Notes: generated from the sequence alone by a model not told the origin. A stretch of 64,000 bases of DNA from Gammaproteobacteria bacterium (GCA_016708925.1 JADJET010000018.1:150397-214396); one strand, 5' to 3'; positions 6,952 to 16,674 are shown, numbered from the stretch's first letter. Translations and numbers: made by a program.

Positions 6952-9663
6952 TCAGGCGCGCAGCGGCATTTCGCGCAGTGCGTCGGTGGCGGCGATCTCC
7001 TCGCGATTGCGCTGATCCAGTTCGGCGCAGATGCGGGTGCGCAGTTGTTCGCAGAGATCCTGATCGCACAGCGGGAGGCCATCGGCCCGGGTGACGTAAA
7101 AACTGTCCTCGACCCGCTCGCCCAGGGTGGCGATCTTGGCGCTGTGCACGGTGAGCCGGCACTCCAGAAAAATCCGGCCCAGGTGCGCCAGCAGGCCGGG
7201 GCGGTCGGGGGTCAGCACCATGATCCGGGTCTGGCCGTGTTCGTCGTTGTTGATGAAGGCGGCGGTTCCCGTGGTCAGTTGCTTGAACTGCCGGGATACC
7301 CGGCGATTGGGCTTGGGCAGCGCCGCCATGGGGTCGGTGAGAATGTCCCGCAGCGCGCGCGTGACCTGCCGCACCCGCTGGGTGTTGTCGGCAAAGGCCT
7401 GGCCGCAGTCGTCGAGGGCGTAGAACAGATTCAGCGTGCGCCCTTCGCCTGGCGCATAGAGGCGCGCATCGACCACGTTGAGGTTGAGCAGATCGAGGGC
7501 GGCGGCAATTTTGGAGAACACGTTGTCGATGCCGCTCGTATAAACGAATACGCGGGTCGCCGTGGCGTCTTCGACACCGGCGTTTTCGAGATAGATGAGC
7601 GGATTTTTGCCTTCCTGTTCCCACACCTGTCGGGTGCAGCGGCTGATGGCCGAAGCTTTTTCCTTGAGAAAGAAATCGTCGCCGATCTCGCCCCAGATGG
7701 CGCGGCAGCGGGCTTCGGAAATGCCCTCGGCAGCGAGCAGTTCCAGTGCTTCGGTGCGCGAACTTTCGATCCACTCGAGACGATTGACCGGATTTTCCAG
7801 GCCGCGCGCCAGCGCATCGCGGGTCGCCAGATAGAGCTGGCGCATCAGGGCGCCTTTCCACTGATTCCACAGGGTCGGGTTGGTGGCATTCATGTCCGCC
7901 ACCGTGAGCGTGAAGAGATAATCGAGATGGATCTGGTCGCCCATCAGGCGCGCGAAACGGTGGATCACATCCGGGTCGTCGATATCCTCGCGCTGCGAGG
8001 TGGCGGACATCAGCAGATGATGTTCCACCAGCCAGGTGACCAGCCGGACTTCCTGCTCGTTGAAATCGTGCCGGCGTGCGAACAGGGCCGCGTCGGTTGC
8101 GCCGAGCTGGGAGTGGTCGCCGCCGCGGCCCTTGGCGATATCGTGGTAGAGCCCGGCGACATAGAGCAGCTCCGGCTTGGGCAGGTTTTTGCAGACATGG
8201 GAGGCGATCGGAAAGCGTTCCGCTTCGCTCTGGTTCGCCAGGCGACGCATGTTGCGGACCACCTGGATGGTGTGGGCGTCCACCGGGTAGACGTGAAACA
8301 GGTCGTGCTGCATCTGGCCGACGATGCGGCCGAACTCGGGCAGATACGAGCCCAGGATTCCGTAGCGGGTCATGCGTTGCAGCTGGTTCGACAGGTTTCC
8401 CTTGCATTCCAGCAGGCGCACGAAGAGTGCGTGGTTGCGCGGATCGTTGCGGAATTCGGCGTCGATGCGCCATTGATTGCTGAGAATCTGGCGGATGGTG
8501 GTCGAGCGCAGATCCAGGATTTCGGGGTCTTCGCCGAGCAGTACGAAAACTTCCAGCAGGGCCGAGGGTTCGCGTTCGAACATGTCCGGGGCGGTGGTCT
8601 CGAGGTGGTCGTTGCGAATCTGAAAGCGGTCGTTCAGCCGGGTGATGCGGGCGCCACGGCCGCGGTGCAGGATTTCCTCGTCCAGGTATTGCAGCAGCAT
8701 GTCGTTGAGACGCCGCACGGTCATCACGGTGCGGTAGTAGCGCTGCATGAACTGCTCGACCGCGAGGCTCTGGGGCGTATCCCGATAGCCGAACTTTTCC
8801 GCCAGGCGGCGCTGGTGGTCGAAGTACAGGCATTCCTCGGCGCGCCCGGCCAGCAGGTGCAGGCCGTAGCGGACCCGCCAGAGGAATTCCTCGCTTTCGC
8901 GCAGTTGCGAGTACTCCTCGCGGGTCAGCAGATCGCCGTTGGCGAGCGTTTCCAGCGAGGTGATGCCGAAGTGGCGATGGGCGATCCAGTGGATGGTCTG
9001 GATGTCGCGCAGACCGCCCGGCGCTTCCTTGATGTTGGGTTCTAGGTTGTATTCGGTATTGCCGTGGCGCTCGTGGCGCTCGCGCTGCTCATCGCGCTTG
9101 GCGCGGAAAAAGCGCTGGGACGGCCAGATTTTGTCGGGCCCGGTTTTCGCCAGCATGGCCTGCTCCAGCGCCCGGTTGCCGGCGATCGTGCGGGTCTCCA
9201 TCAGGTTGGTCGCCACCGTGATGTCGGCGCGCGCCACCCGAACGCAGTCGCTCAGGGTGCGCGCGCTGTGACCAATGTTGAACTGCAAGTCCCAGAGCGC
9301 CGCCAGAAATCCGGCGATACTGTCACGGTAGCGGTCCAGCTTGCGCCGGCGAGTCAGGATCAGCAGGTCGATGTCGGAGTGCGGGTGTAGTTCGCCACGC
9401 CCATAGCCGCCGACCGCAATCAGGGCGATGTCGTCGTCCCAGGTAAAGCGCCCCCACATGGCGGCGACCACCTGGTCCATGAACGCTGCCCGTTCGGCGA
9501 CCAGCAGGCGCACGGGCTCGCCGCCGCGGTAGCGCAGATCGAAGGACTCGCAGGCCTCCTGCACCGCTTTGCGGCAGGCCGGAAGGGATGCGGCGGGATC
9601 GAGGCGGGCCGCCAGATCGGCGGTTACCGGCGAGCAATCGAGACCGGGTTGACGCAGTGGCAT
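6952..9663 (-). CDS. glnD: PII uridylyltransferase/uridylyl-removing enzyme GlnD
   Basis: 903 residues, full length. The nucleotidyltransferase motif GGYGRGELHPHSDIDLL is at about residues 84-100. The HD phosphohydrolase domain follows, with YVAGLYHDIAKGRGGDHS near the middle, and two ACT domains end the protein (RIMVLTPDRPGLLAHLGRIF in the second). GlnD senses glutamine and modifies or demodifies PII, setting nitrogen assimilation. It sits 17 bases downstream of map, an order (map-glnD-dapC) common in gammaproteobacteria. No lesion is seen. A long open frame on the opposite strand is a codon-bias shadow. Confidence 0.96.
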   Translation of the reverse strand: MPLRQPGLDCSPVTADLAARLDPAASLPACRKAVQEACESFDLRYRGGEPVRLLVAERAAFMDQVVAAMWGRFTWDDDIALIAVGGYGRGELHPHSDIDLLILTRRRKLDRYRDSIAGFLAALWDLQFNIGHSARTLSDCVRVARADITVATNLMETRTIAGNRALEQAMLAKTGPDKIWPSQRFFRAKRDEQRERHERHGNTEYNLEPNIKEAPGGLRDIQTIHWIAHRHFGITSLETLANGDLLTREEYSQLRESEEFLWRVRYGLHLLAGRAEECLYFDHQRRLAEKFGYRDTPQSLAVEQFMQRYYRTVMTVRRLNDMLLQYLDEEILHRGRGARITRLNDRFQIRNDHLETTAPDMFEREPSALLEVFVLLGEDPEILDLRSTTIRQILSNQWRIDAEFRNDPRNHALFVRLLECKGNLSNQLQRMTRYGILGSYLPEFGRIVGQMQHDLFHVYPVDAHTIQVVRNMRRLANQSEAERFPIASHVCKNLPKPELLYVAGLYHDIAKGRGGDHSQLGATDAALFARRHDFNEQEVRLVTWLVEHHLLMSATSQREDIDDPDVIHRFARLMGDQIHLDYLFTLTVADMNATNPTLWNQWKGALMRQLYLATRDALARGLENPVNRLEWIESSRTEALELLAAEGISEARCRAIWGEIGDDFFLKEKASAISRCTRQVWEQEGKNPLIYLENAGVEDATATRVFVYTSGIDNVFSKIAAALDLLNLNVVDARLYAPGEGRTLNLFYALDDCGQAFADNTQRVRQVTRALRDILTDPMAALPKPNRRVSRQFKQLTTGTAAFINNDEHGQTRIMVLTPDRPGLLAHLGRIFLECRLTVHSAKIATLGERVEDSFYVTRADGLPLCDQDLCEQLRTRICAELDQRNREEIAATDALREMPLRA

Positions 9664-9680
9664 GAGCGGCGGCCGGCGGG

Positions 9681-10455
9681 TCAGGGGAAGATTTCGTCGC
9701 GGCGCGCGGTGAGGACTTCAACCCCGGTCGCGGTGACGGCCACGGTGTGTTCCCACTGCGCCGAGAGGCGGCCATCGCGGGTTTCGACGGTCCAGCCGTC
9801 GGGCTTGAGCCGGGTGTGGTGCTTGCCGGCGTTGATCATGGGTTCGATGGTAAACACCATGCCTTCCTCCAGCACCAGCCCGGTACCCGGCTGTCCATAG
9901 TGCAGCACTTGCGGATCTTCGTGGAACTGCCGGCCGATGCCATGGCCGCAATATTCCCGCACCACGGAGTAATAGTTGCCCTCGGCATGTTGCTGGATGA
10001 TGTGGCCGATGTCGCCCAGCCGGCACCCGGGGCGCACCAGGGCGATGGCCCGATACAGGCATTCCCGGGCTATGCGCATCAGGCGTTCGGCGTGCTCCGG
10101 CCACCTTGCCGATGGCGAACATCATGCTGGTATCGCCGTGAAAACCGTCCTTGATGACGGTGATGTCCATGTTGATGATGTCGCCGCTCTTGAGCGCGCG
10201 CTGGGCCGACGGAATGCCGTGACACACCACCTGGTTGATGGACGTGCAGATGGACTTGGGGAAGCTGCGGTAATTGAGCGGCGCCAGGATAGCGTGCTGG
10301 ACACTGACCATGTAGTCATGGCAAATGCGATCCAGCTCCGCCGTCGTGATGCCGGCCTCCATATGGGGTGCGATCATTTCCAGCACTTCCGCCGCCAGTC
10401 GCCCGGCGACGCGCATGCGTTCGATTTCCGCCGGGGTCTTGATGCTGACGGCCAT
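9681..10455 (-). CDS. map: methionine aminopeptidase, frameshifted
   Basis: Starts ATG 10455 (MAVSIKTPAEIERMRVAGRLA) and ends ...ARRDEIFP at 9681. The five metal ligands of type I enzymes are all present across two frames: INMDIT and GFHGDTS (Asp), EYCGHGIG (His), FTIEPM (Glu) and AQWEHTV (Glu), with VCHGIPS as the substrate His. After GKVAG near 10100 the frame is lost and resumes EHAERLMRIAREC. Total length is 3x258+1, so one extra base (a G in GCCGGAG) explains the break. The enzyme is normally essential, so a sequence error is likelier than a pseudogene. It is divergent from rpsB, a classic arrangement. Confidence 0.92.
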
Positions 10456-10719
10456 GGTCTGAGCGTGTTTCGGGAAGGTGGCCAGTGTACCCGATGTCCG
10501 CCCCGTGGTCGCTGCGACGGCCGCCCGGATGCCAGCACCGCGCCGGGATTGGCGCCACTTTCGCCGCTCTTTGTGGTATAAAGCCGACCGCCCTTTCGGG
10601 GGCGGTCACCGCGCACTGTGCGCTAACGCCACACACATACCGGCACATTGGTCCTGGGTGCCCTTCGGGGTTGGACGATGGGGTATGTGGAGGTTCAACC
10701 CAAAACAGAGGAAAACGCT
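10456..10719 (+). promoter_or_regulatory. map-rpsB divergent region with rpsB leader hairpins
   Basis: 264 bases between the divergent map and rpsB starts. A TATAAA box at about 10577-10582 could be the -10 of an rpsB promoter; no convincing -35 is spaced for it. Just downstream is a perfect 8-bp stem, GACCGCCC (10586-10593) with GGGCGGTC (10600-10607). Nearer the gene, CCC-TTCG-GGG flanked by GTCC/GGAC forms a second stem with a UUCG tetraloop. In E. coli the rpsB 5' leader is a structured target for feedback by S2; the hairpins here are consistent with that, but the regulatory role is inferred. AGAGGA precedes the ATG. Confidence 0.45.
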
Positions 10720-11484
10720 ATGACCACTGTCAGCATGCGCGACATGTTGCAGGCGGGTGTCCACTTCGGCCACCAGACCCGCTACTGGAACCCCAAGATG
10801 CGCCCTTATATCTTTGGCGCGCGCAACAAGATTCACATCATCAACCTCGAGCACACGGTGCCGGCCTTCAACGGGGCTCTGGAGCAGGTGCGCCAGATCG
10901 CCGCGCGCGGCAACAAGCTCGTTTTCGTGGGCACCAAGCGCGCCGCGCAAAAGCTGGTCAAGGAGCAGGCCGAGCGTTGTGGCATGCCGTATGTCAGCCA
11001 TCGCTGGCTGGGCGGCATGCTCACCAACTACAAAACGATCCGCACCTCGATTCGTCACTACCGCGAGCTGGAACAGCAGCGCGATGACGGTACTTTCGAC
11101 AAGCTCACCAAAAAAGAAGCGCTGAACCGCACGCGCATGATGGAGAAGCTTGAGCGCTCCATCGGCGGCATCAAGGACATGGGCGGACTGCCCGATGCGC
11201 TGTTCGTGATTGATGTCGACCACGAGCGGATCGCGGTCCAGGAGGCCAACAAACTGGGCATCCCGGTGATCGGCGTGGTGGACACCAACAGCAATCCGGA
11301 CGGGGTCGATGTGGTGATTCCCGGCAACGACGATGCCATCCGTGCGATCAAGCTGTACACCGAAGCAGTCGCCAACGCGGTGCTGCTGGGCCGGGCCGTG
11401 GTTTCCCCCGGAATGGCGCGGGACGAGTTTGTCGAGGTGGTTGAGTCTGAACTGGTTGTCGCCGGCGATAGTCAGAACGGATAG
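10720..11484 (+). CDS. rpsB: 30S ribosomal protein S2
   Basis: 254 residues from ATG 10720, which has AGAGGA 7-8 bases upstream. The sequence carries the S2 signatures MLQAGVHFGHQTRYWNPKM at the N-terminus and VSHRWLGGMLTNYKTI and NKLGIPVIGVVDTNSNPDGVDVVIPGNDDA further on. S2 binds the 30S head late in assembly and helps bind S1. It leads the rpsB-tsf-pyrH-frr group, with a hairpin between rpsB and tsf. Confidence 0.98.
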   Translation: MTTVSMRDMLQAGVHFGHQTRYWNPKMRPYIFGARNKIHIINLEHTVPAFNGALEQVRQIAARGNKLVFVGTKRAAQKLVKEQAERCGMPYVSHRWLGGMLTNYKTIRTSIRHYRELEQQRDDGTFDKLTKKEALNRTRMMEKLERSIGGIKDMGGLPDALFVIDVDHERIAVQEANKLGIPVIGVVDTNSNPDGVDVVIPGNDDAIRAIKLYTEAVANAVLLGRAVVSPGMARDEFVEVVESELVVAGDSQNG

Positions 11485-11519
11485 ACAGAGTTCCCCCCGC
11501 GAGCCGGGCTTTGGGGGAG

Positions 11520-11541
11520 AGGGGGCTTTGCCCCCTTTCTT
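11520..11541 (+). terminator. hairpin with T-rich tail between rpsB and tsf
   Basis: AGGGGGC (11520-11526) pairs perfectly with GCCCCCT (11530-11536) around a TTT loop and is followed by TTCTTTGCTTTG. It looks like an intrinsic terminator or attenuator that would lower tsf transcription relative to rpsB; a partial terminator is known at this spot in E. coli. About 150 bases remain before tsf, enough for a separate promoter. Confidence 0.7.
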
Positions 11542-11688
11542 TGCTTTGTCCCCGGTGACCGAGGGCTTGAGACGCGGTTCAGTCGACCGCATCGCCCGGC
11601 TTGGCACGGGCGGTTGACATCGAACGCATCGGCCCGAATTTGATCAAGAATATGGATAAATCCCTGCGGGGATTATGGAGGCGACACC

Positions 11689-12555
11689 ATGACGACAATC
11701 AGCGCAGCGCTGGTGAAAGACCTTCGCGAACGCACCGGGCTTCCCATGATGGAGTGCAAGAAAGCGCTTCAGGAAGCCGCCGGCGACATCGAAGCGGCGA
11801 TTGAAAATCTGCGTAAATCCAGTGGCATGAAAGCCGCGAAGAAAGCCAGCCGTACGGCGGCCGATGGCGTGATCGCAGCGCGGATGGCGGCGGACGGCAG
11901 TTGTGGCATGTTGCTGGAAGTGAATTCGGAAACCGATTTTGTGGCGCGGGACGCGAATTTTCTGGGTTTTGTCGGCCGCGTGGCGGACCGGGCATTTTCC
12001 GAGCGTTCCGAGGACATCGCGGCGATCATGGCGGGCGAGCTCGAAGAAGCCCGCCAGGCGCTGGTGCAGAAGATTGGTGAAAACATCGGCGCACGGCGCG
12101 CGCGCGTACTCGAGGCGGCGGTGGTGGGCGACTACGTCCACAGCAACAACCGCATCGGGGTGCTGGTCGGGCTCACCGGCGGCTCGCGCGAGCTGGCCCG
12201 CGACATCGCCATGCATGTGGCGGCGGTCAATCCGCAGGTAGCCAAGCCTGAACAGATGCCGGCCGAGCTCATCGCCAAGGAGCGCGAAATTTACGCGGCT
12301 CAGGCGCGCGCGAGCGGCAAGCCGGAAGAAATCATCCAGAAAATGATCGCCGGGCGCGTGAACAAGTTTCTGGCCGAATCCAGTCTGGTCGAGCAGCCGT
12401 TTGTCAAAGATCCCGAACTGACGGTCGGCAAGCTGCTGAAAAGCGCCGGTGCCGACATCGTGGGCTTTGTGCGCTTCGAAGTCGGCGAAGGCATCCAGGT
12501 CGAGGTCACCGATTTTGCCGCCGAAGTCGCGGCCCAGGTGCAGGCGTCGCGCTGA
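11689..12555 (+). CDS. tsf: elongation factor Ts
   Basis: 288 residues from ATG 11689, with GGAGG 9-10 bases upstream. The N-terminal UBA-like domain has LRERTGLPMMECKKALQEA, and the core has the EF-Tu contact motif NSETDFVARD. It acts as the nucleotide-exchange factor for EF-Tu in the cytoplasm. A short gap (34 bases) leads to pyrH. Length and motifs are ordinary. Confidence 0.98.
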   Translation: MTTISAALVKDLRERTGLPMMECKKALQEAAGDIEAAIENLRKSSGMKAAKKASRTAADGVIAARMAADGSCGMLLEVNSETDFVARDANFLGFVGRVADRAFSERSEDIAAIMAGELEEARQALVQKIGENIGARRARVLEAAVVGDYVHSNNRIGVLVGLTGGSRELARDIAMHVAAVNPQVAKPEQMPAELIAKEREIYAAQARASGKPEEIIQKMIAGRVNKFLAESSLVEQPFVKDPELTVGKLLKSAGADIVGFVRFEVGEGIQVEVTDFAAEVAAQVQASR

Positions 12556-12589
12556 ACCGGCACGGACTCCAACCATCCCGAGCAAACGT

Positions 12590-13327
12590 GTGAGCGCAGC
12601 CGCCGGAAGCCCCAGGTATCGCCGCATCCTGCTCAAGCTGAGTGGCGAAGAGCTGGTCGGCAGCGCGGAATTCGGGCTTGATCCCGTGGTGCTCGACCGC
12701 ACCGCGCGGGAAGTTGCGCAACTGGTCGCGATCGGTGTGCAGGTGGGTCTGGTGACGGGTGGCGGCAACCTGTTTCGCGGCGCCGCGCTGGCTGCTGCGG
12801 GGATGGACCGGGTGACCGGCGATCACATGGGCATGCTCGCGACCGTGATGAACGCGCTCGCACTGCGCGATGCGCTCGAACGCAGTGGTGTGGCGGCGCG
12901 GGTAATGTCCGCGCTCGCCATGCCCGGCGTCGCGGAGCACTACGAACGGCGCCGGGCACTGAGCTATCTGGCGGCGGGCGAAGTGGTATTGTTTGCCGCC
13001 GGCACCGGCAATCCGTTTTTCACCACCGACTCGGCGGCCTGTCTGCGCGCGATTGAAGTGGACGCGGACATCATGCTGAAGGCGACCAAGGTGGATGGCG
13101 TCTATGCCGCAGATCCGGTGCGGGATCCGCAGGCGCAGTTCTATCCGCGCCTCACTTATGATCAGGTCCTGGAACGCAAGCTGGGCGTGATGGATCTCAC
13201 GGCAATCTGTCTGTGCCGGGACAACCGGATGCCGGTGCGGGTGTTCCGGATGTCGAAGCCTGGTGCTTTGTTGCAAATCGCTCTGGGCGGTAACGACGGT
13301 ACACTGATCGGGGAGAGTGAAGGGTGA
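12590..13327 (+). CDS. pyrH: uridylate kinase
   Basis: 245 residues with a GTG start at 12590 (VSAAAGSPRYRRILLKLSGEEL). The amino-acid-kinase fold is shown by ILLKLSGEEL, VTGGGNLFRG (phosphate loop), the DHMGMLATVMNALALRDAL helix and TGNPFFTTDSAACLRA. It phosphorylates UMP to UDP with ATP. The stop TGA overlaps the GTG of frr by four bases (GTGA), so the two are probably translationally coupled. Confidence 0.96.
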   Translation: MSAAAGSPRYRRILLKLSGEELVGSAEFGLDPVVLDRTAREVAQLVAIGVQVGLVTGGGNLFRGAALAAAGMDRVTGDHMGMLATVMNALALRDALERSGVAARVMSALAMPGVAEHYERRRALSYLAAGEVVLFAAGTGNPFFTTDSAACLRAIEVDADIMLKATKVDGVYAADPVRDPQAQFYPRLTYDQVLERKLGVMDLTAICLCRDNRMPVRVFRMSKPGALLQIALGGNDGTLIGESEG

Positions 13328-13881
13328 TCGAGGAACTGAAGGCTGACGCCAACGAACGGATGGAAAAGACGGTGGAAGCCCTGACCGCCACCCTGGGCAG
13401 ACTGCGCACCGGGCGTGCGCACCCCGGGATTCTCGATGGTGTCATGGTGGATTATTACGGCAACTCGACGCCGCTGCGGCAGGTCGCCAACGTCACCGCC
13501 GCGGATGCGCGGATGCTCACGATCGCGCCGTGGGAGAAGCAGATGGTGCGCGATATCGAGCGCGCCATCATCAACGCCGGGCTGGGTCTCAACCCGGTCA
13601 CCGCGGGCGAGGTCATTCGCGTGCCCATGCCCGCGCTCACCGAAGAGACCCGCAAGGGCCTTATCCGGCAGGCGAAGGCGGAAGCCGAGCACACCCGGGT
13701 ATCGGTAAGGAATATTCGGCGCGATGTGCTGGCCGATATTCGCGAATTGGAGAAAGCCAAGGAAATCGGCGAGGACGACGAACGCCGCGCACAGGACGAC
13801 ATTCAGCGGATCACGGATCGCCATATCGCCCGGGTCGATCTGCTGCTGGCCGAAAAAGAAAAAGATCTGATGGAAATCTGA
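13324..13881 (+). CDS. frr: ribosome recycling factor
   Basis: 185 residues, the standard length, starting with GTG 13324 inside the pyrH stop. GRLRTGRAHPGILDGVMVDYYG and LTEETRKGLIRQAKAEAEHTRVSVRNIRRD are diagnostic. With EF-G it splits post-termination ribosomes. It sits in the usual place between pyrH and uppS. No anomalies. Confidence 0.98.
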   Translation: MIEELKADANERMEKTVEALTATLGRLRTGRAHPGILDGVMVDYYGNSTPLRQVANVTAADARMLTIAPWEKQMVRDIERAIINAGLGLNPVTAGEVIRVPMPALTEETRKGLIRQAKAEAEHTRVSVRNIRRDVLADIRELEKAKEIGEDDERRAQDDIQRITDRHIARVDLLLAEKEKDLMEI

Positions 13882-13898
13882 CCCCCCGGGTGAAGGCC

Positions 13899-14669
13899 AT
13901 GACAGAGGCTGAATGCCAGGGTTCGAACGGCCACCCGCTGCGGCATGTGGCGATCATCATGGATGGCAACAGCCGCTGGGCCAGCGCACGGGGTCTGCGC
14001 GGCGTCAGCGGCCATCGTGCCGGCGTTGAACGGGTCCGTGACGTGCTGGACAGTTGTCAGGCGCACGACGTGGCGGTCATCACGCTGTTCGCCTTCAGCA
14101 GTGAGAACTGGCAGCGCCCGGCCGAAGAAGTCAGCGGCCTCATGGCGCTGTTTGCCAATTACCTCAGAAGAGAACAGCGCGAGCTGGTGCGCCGCGGTGT
14201 GCGGCTGCGCGTGGTGGGCGCGCGCGAGCGCTTCAGCGCCCGCCTCATTCGCCGCATTGACCGGGTGGAGGCGGCGACCGCCGGGGGGCGTTTGCTGCTC
14301 AATCTGGCCGTCGATTACGGCGGCCGCTGGGACATCGTCCGGGCGGCGAGGGCGCTGGCGGAGCGGGTACAGGCCGGCGCATTGTCCCCCGCCGATATCG
14401 ACGAGACGGCGGTCGAGCGCCATCTCTGCCTTGGCGATGTGACGCCACCTGATCTGTGCATCCGTACGGCCGGCGAGCAGCGCTTGAGTAATTTCCTGCT
14501 GTGGCAGCTCGCCTACAGCGAACTTTATTTCGCCGACTGTTACTGGCCTGACTTCGACCGCGAGCATTTCAATGGTGCGGTCGGTGAATATTATCGTCGG
14601 CAGCGCCGCTTCGGGCGCGCCGCCAGCCAGATACTGGCGCCGGAGACCAAGTGCTCAAGCAGAGGATAA
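13899..14669 (+). CDS. uppS: undecaprenyl diphosphate synthase
   Basis: 256 residues from ATG 13899; a GTG three codons earlier (13890) is also possible. A cis-prenyltransferase: HVAIIMDGNSRWA holds the catalytic Asp and the diphosphate Asn/Arg region, followed by GHRAGVERVRDVL, FAFSSENWQRPAEEV, and the C-terminal DLCIRTAGEQRLSNFLLWQ and YSELYFADCYWPDF. It makes the C55 lipid carrier for peptidoglycan and O-antigen. The 3' end overlaps cdsA by 19 bases. Confidence 0.96.
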   Translation: MTEAECQGSNGHPLRHVAIIMDGNSRWASARGLRGVSGHRAGVERVRDVLDSCQAHDVAVITLFAFSSENWQRPAEEVSGLMALFANYLRREQRELVRRGVRLRVVGARERFSARLIRRIDRVEAATAGGRLLLNLAVDYGGRWDIVRAARALAERVQAGALSPADIDETAVERHLCLGDVTPPDLCIRTAGEQRLSNFLLWQLAYSELYFADCYWPDFDREHFNGAVGEYYRRQRRFGRAASQILAPETKCSSRG

Positions 14670-15484
14670 TCACCGGCCTCATTCTCGTCAGCGCGTTTGC
14701 GGGATCGTTGCTTGTGCTGCCGGCGCTGGTCTTCGTCGCACTGATCGGCGCCGTGATTCTGCTGGGGGCCTGGGAATGGGGCCGTTTGGCCGGACTTGCG
14801 TCACCAGCACAGCGGTCGGCCTATGTCGCGGTCGTCGCAGCCGCCATGGCGGCCTATCACTGGAGCGCCGTCGGGCAGCCGGTTGCCCTGCTGGCGGTCG
14901 CGGCGGGCTGGTGGCTGCTGATGCTGTTCTGGGTGCTCGATTACCCCGCCAGCGCGCGTCGATGGAATAACCGCCCGGTCGTTTTGTTCATGGGAGTGAT
15001 GGTGCTGCTGCCGGCCTGGATCGCGCTCTACTGGCTGCTTGGCCGCGAGCAGGGTGCGCACTGGCTGGCGCTGGTGGTGGCAGTGGTCGCCAGCGCCGAT
15101 ATCGGGGCATTCTTCGGCGGACGCGCGTTTGGCCGCCGCCGGCTGGCGCCCGCCGTCAGTCCGGGCAAGACTTGGGAAGGCGTGCTGTGCGGCATGTCGC
15201 TGGCGCTGCTGGTGGGCGCGGCCTGCGCGCCCGGACTGGGGATTGCCGGCAAAGATGGGCTGTACTGGCTGGCGCTGATTCTCGCGACCAGCTTTGCCGG
15301 TGTGCTGGGCGATCTGGGGGAGAGCATGATCAAACGCGCCCGCGGGGTGAAAGACAGTGGGTCGGTGTTGCCCGGTCACGGCGGGGTGCTGGACCGAGTG
15401 GACAGTCTGTCGGCCGCTTTGCCGGTGTTTGCGCTGGGTATTGCGACGCTCGGCTTTTCCCGGGCGCTGGTAGCGCCCGGTTGA
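14651..15484 (+). CDS. cdsA: phosphatidate cytidylyltransferase
   Basis: 277 residues from GTG 14651, overlapping the end of uppS. Hydrophobic throughout with about eight membrane segments. The C-terminal signature of CDP-diglyceride synthases is complete: SPGKTWEGVLCG followed by GDLGESMIKRARGVKDSGSVLPGHGGVLDRVDSL. It converts phosphatidate and CTP to CDP-diacylglycerol at the inner membrane. The TGA stop overlaps the TTG proposed as the dxr start. Confidence 0.95.
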   Translation: MLKQRIITGLILVSAFAGSLLVLPALVFVALIGAVILLGAWEWGRLAGLASPAQRSAYVAVVAAAMAAYHWSAVGQPVALLAVAAGWWLLMLFWVLDYPASARRWNNRPVVLFMGVMVLLPAWIALYWLLGREQGAHWLALVVAVVASADIGAFFGGRAFGRRRLAPAVSPGKTWEGVLCGMSLALLVGAACAPGLGIAGKDGLYWLALILATSFAGVLGDLGESMIKRARGVKDSGSVLPGHGGVLDRVDSLSAALPVFALGIATLGFSRALVAPG

Positions 15485-16671
15485 GTACGGCTCGGGCGGC
15501 GCCGCGGGGTGTTTCCATCCTGGGCTCTACGGGGTCCATCGGCGTCAGTGCGCTGGACGTGATTGCGCGCCATCCCGGGCGTTTTCGGGTCATCGCGTTG
15601 AGCGGTTATCAGCGACTCGATGTGCTGGCCGCGCAGTGCCGGCAATTCGCGCCCGAGTTGGTTGCGGTGCCCACGGCGGCGGCAGCGCAGCAATTACGCG
15701 GTCTGGTGCCCGCGTCGACCCGCGTCGCGGCGGGCGCTGAAGGCCTGGACGCCGTAGCCGGACACGAGCGCGCCGATACCGTGATCGCGGCCATTGTCGG
15801 TGCCGCGGGCTTGTTGCCAACGCTCGCGGCGGCCCGCGCAGGCAAGCGCCTGTTACTGGCCAACAAGGAAGCGCTGGTAATGGCCGGGCGCCTGTTCATG
15901 GCGGAAGTTGCGCGCGGTGGCGCTACCTTGTTGCCCCTGGACAGCGAACACAATGCGATTTTTCAGTGTCTGCCGGCGGTTGGTGTAGATCGGGGCGGTG
16001 TGCGGCGACTGATCCTGTCCGCATCCGGGGGGCCGTTTCGCACCACGTCGCTCGAAGCTATCGAAGCCGCGACTCCGGACGAGGCCTGTGCCCACCCGAA
16101 CTGGCGCATGGGCCGCAAGATTTCTGTCGATTCCGCGACCATGATGAACAAGGGGCTGGAGTTGATCGAAGCCTGCTGGTTGTTCGGCGTCGGGTCGGAC
16201 CGGATTGAGATACTGATCCACCCCCAGAGCATTGTGCACTCGCTGGTGGAATACACCGATGGCTCGGTGCTGGCGCAACTGGGTAACCCGGATATGCGCA
16301 CGCCCATTGCCCACGCGCTGGGCTGGCCGGAGCGGATTGAATCCGGCGTCGCGCGACTTGATCTCACGGCGATAGCACAGTTGCAATTCTCCGCCCCGGA
16401 CCCGCTGCGGTTTCCCTGCCTGCGACTGGCGTACGCGGCGGCCGCCGTCATGGGTGACGCGCCAGCCGCGCTCAACGCGGCCAACGAAGAATCAGTGACG
16501 GCATTCCTCGCCGGCAAATTGAGGTTTACGCGGATTGCCGCGGTAGTGGATCAGGTGATGCAGCACTGGTGCGTTGCGGAACCGGACTGTATCGATGCTG
16601 TCCTGGACACTGACATCCGTGCCCGCGAACAGGCGCGCGGGTTTATTGAACGCTATGTAACCGAGGGTTGA
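15481..16671 (+). CDS. dxr: 1-deoxy-D-xylulose 5-phosphate reductoisomerase
   Basis: 396 residues if translation starts at TTG 15481, which overlaps the cdsA stop (TTGA). No ATG or GTG lies close to the first conserved residues GVSILGSTGSIGVSALDVI (NADPH-binding loop). LLANKEALVMAG, PLDSEHNAIFQCL (metal Asp/Glu) and SGGPFR, then HPNWRMGRKISVDSATMMNKGLE, mark the catalytic core. It catalyses the committed step of the non-mevalonate isoprenoid pathway. Location between cdsA and rseP is typical. Confidence 0.95.
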   Translation: MSTARAAPRGVSILGSTGSIGVSALDVIARHPGRFRVIALSGYQRLDVLAAQCRQFAPELVAVPTAAAAQQLRGLVPASTRVAAGAEGLDAVAGHERADTVIAAIVGAAGLLPTLAAARAGKRLLLANKEALVMAGRLFMAEVARGGATLLPLDSEHNAIFQCLPAVGVDRGGVRRLILSASGGPFRTTSLEAIEAATPDEACAHPNWRMGRKISVDSATMMNKGLELIEACWLFGVGSDRIEILIHPQSIVHSLVEYTDGSVLAQLGNPDMRTPIAHALGWPERIESGVARLDLTAIAQLQFSAPDPLRFPCLRLAYAAAAVMGDAPAALNAANEESVTAFLAGKLRFTRIAAVVDQVMQHWCVAEPDCIDAVLDTDIRAREQARGFIERYVTEG

Positions 16672-16674
16672 CGC

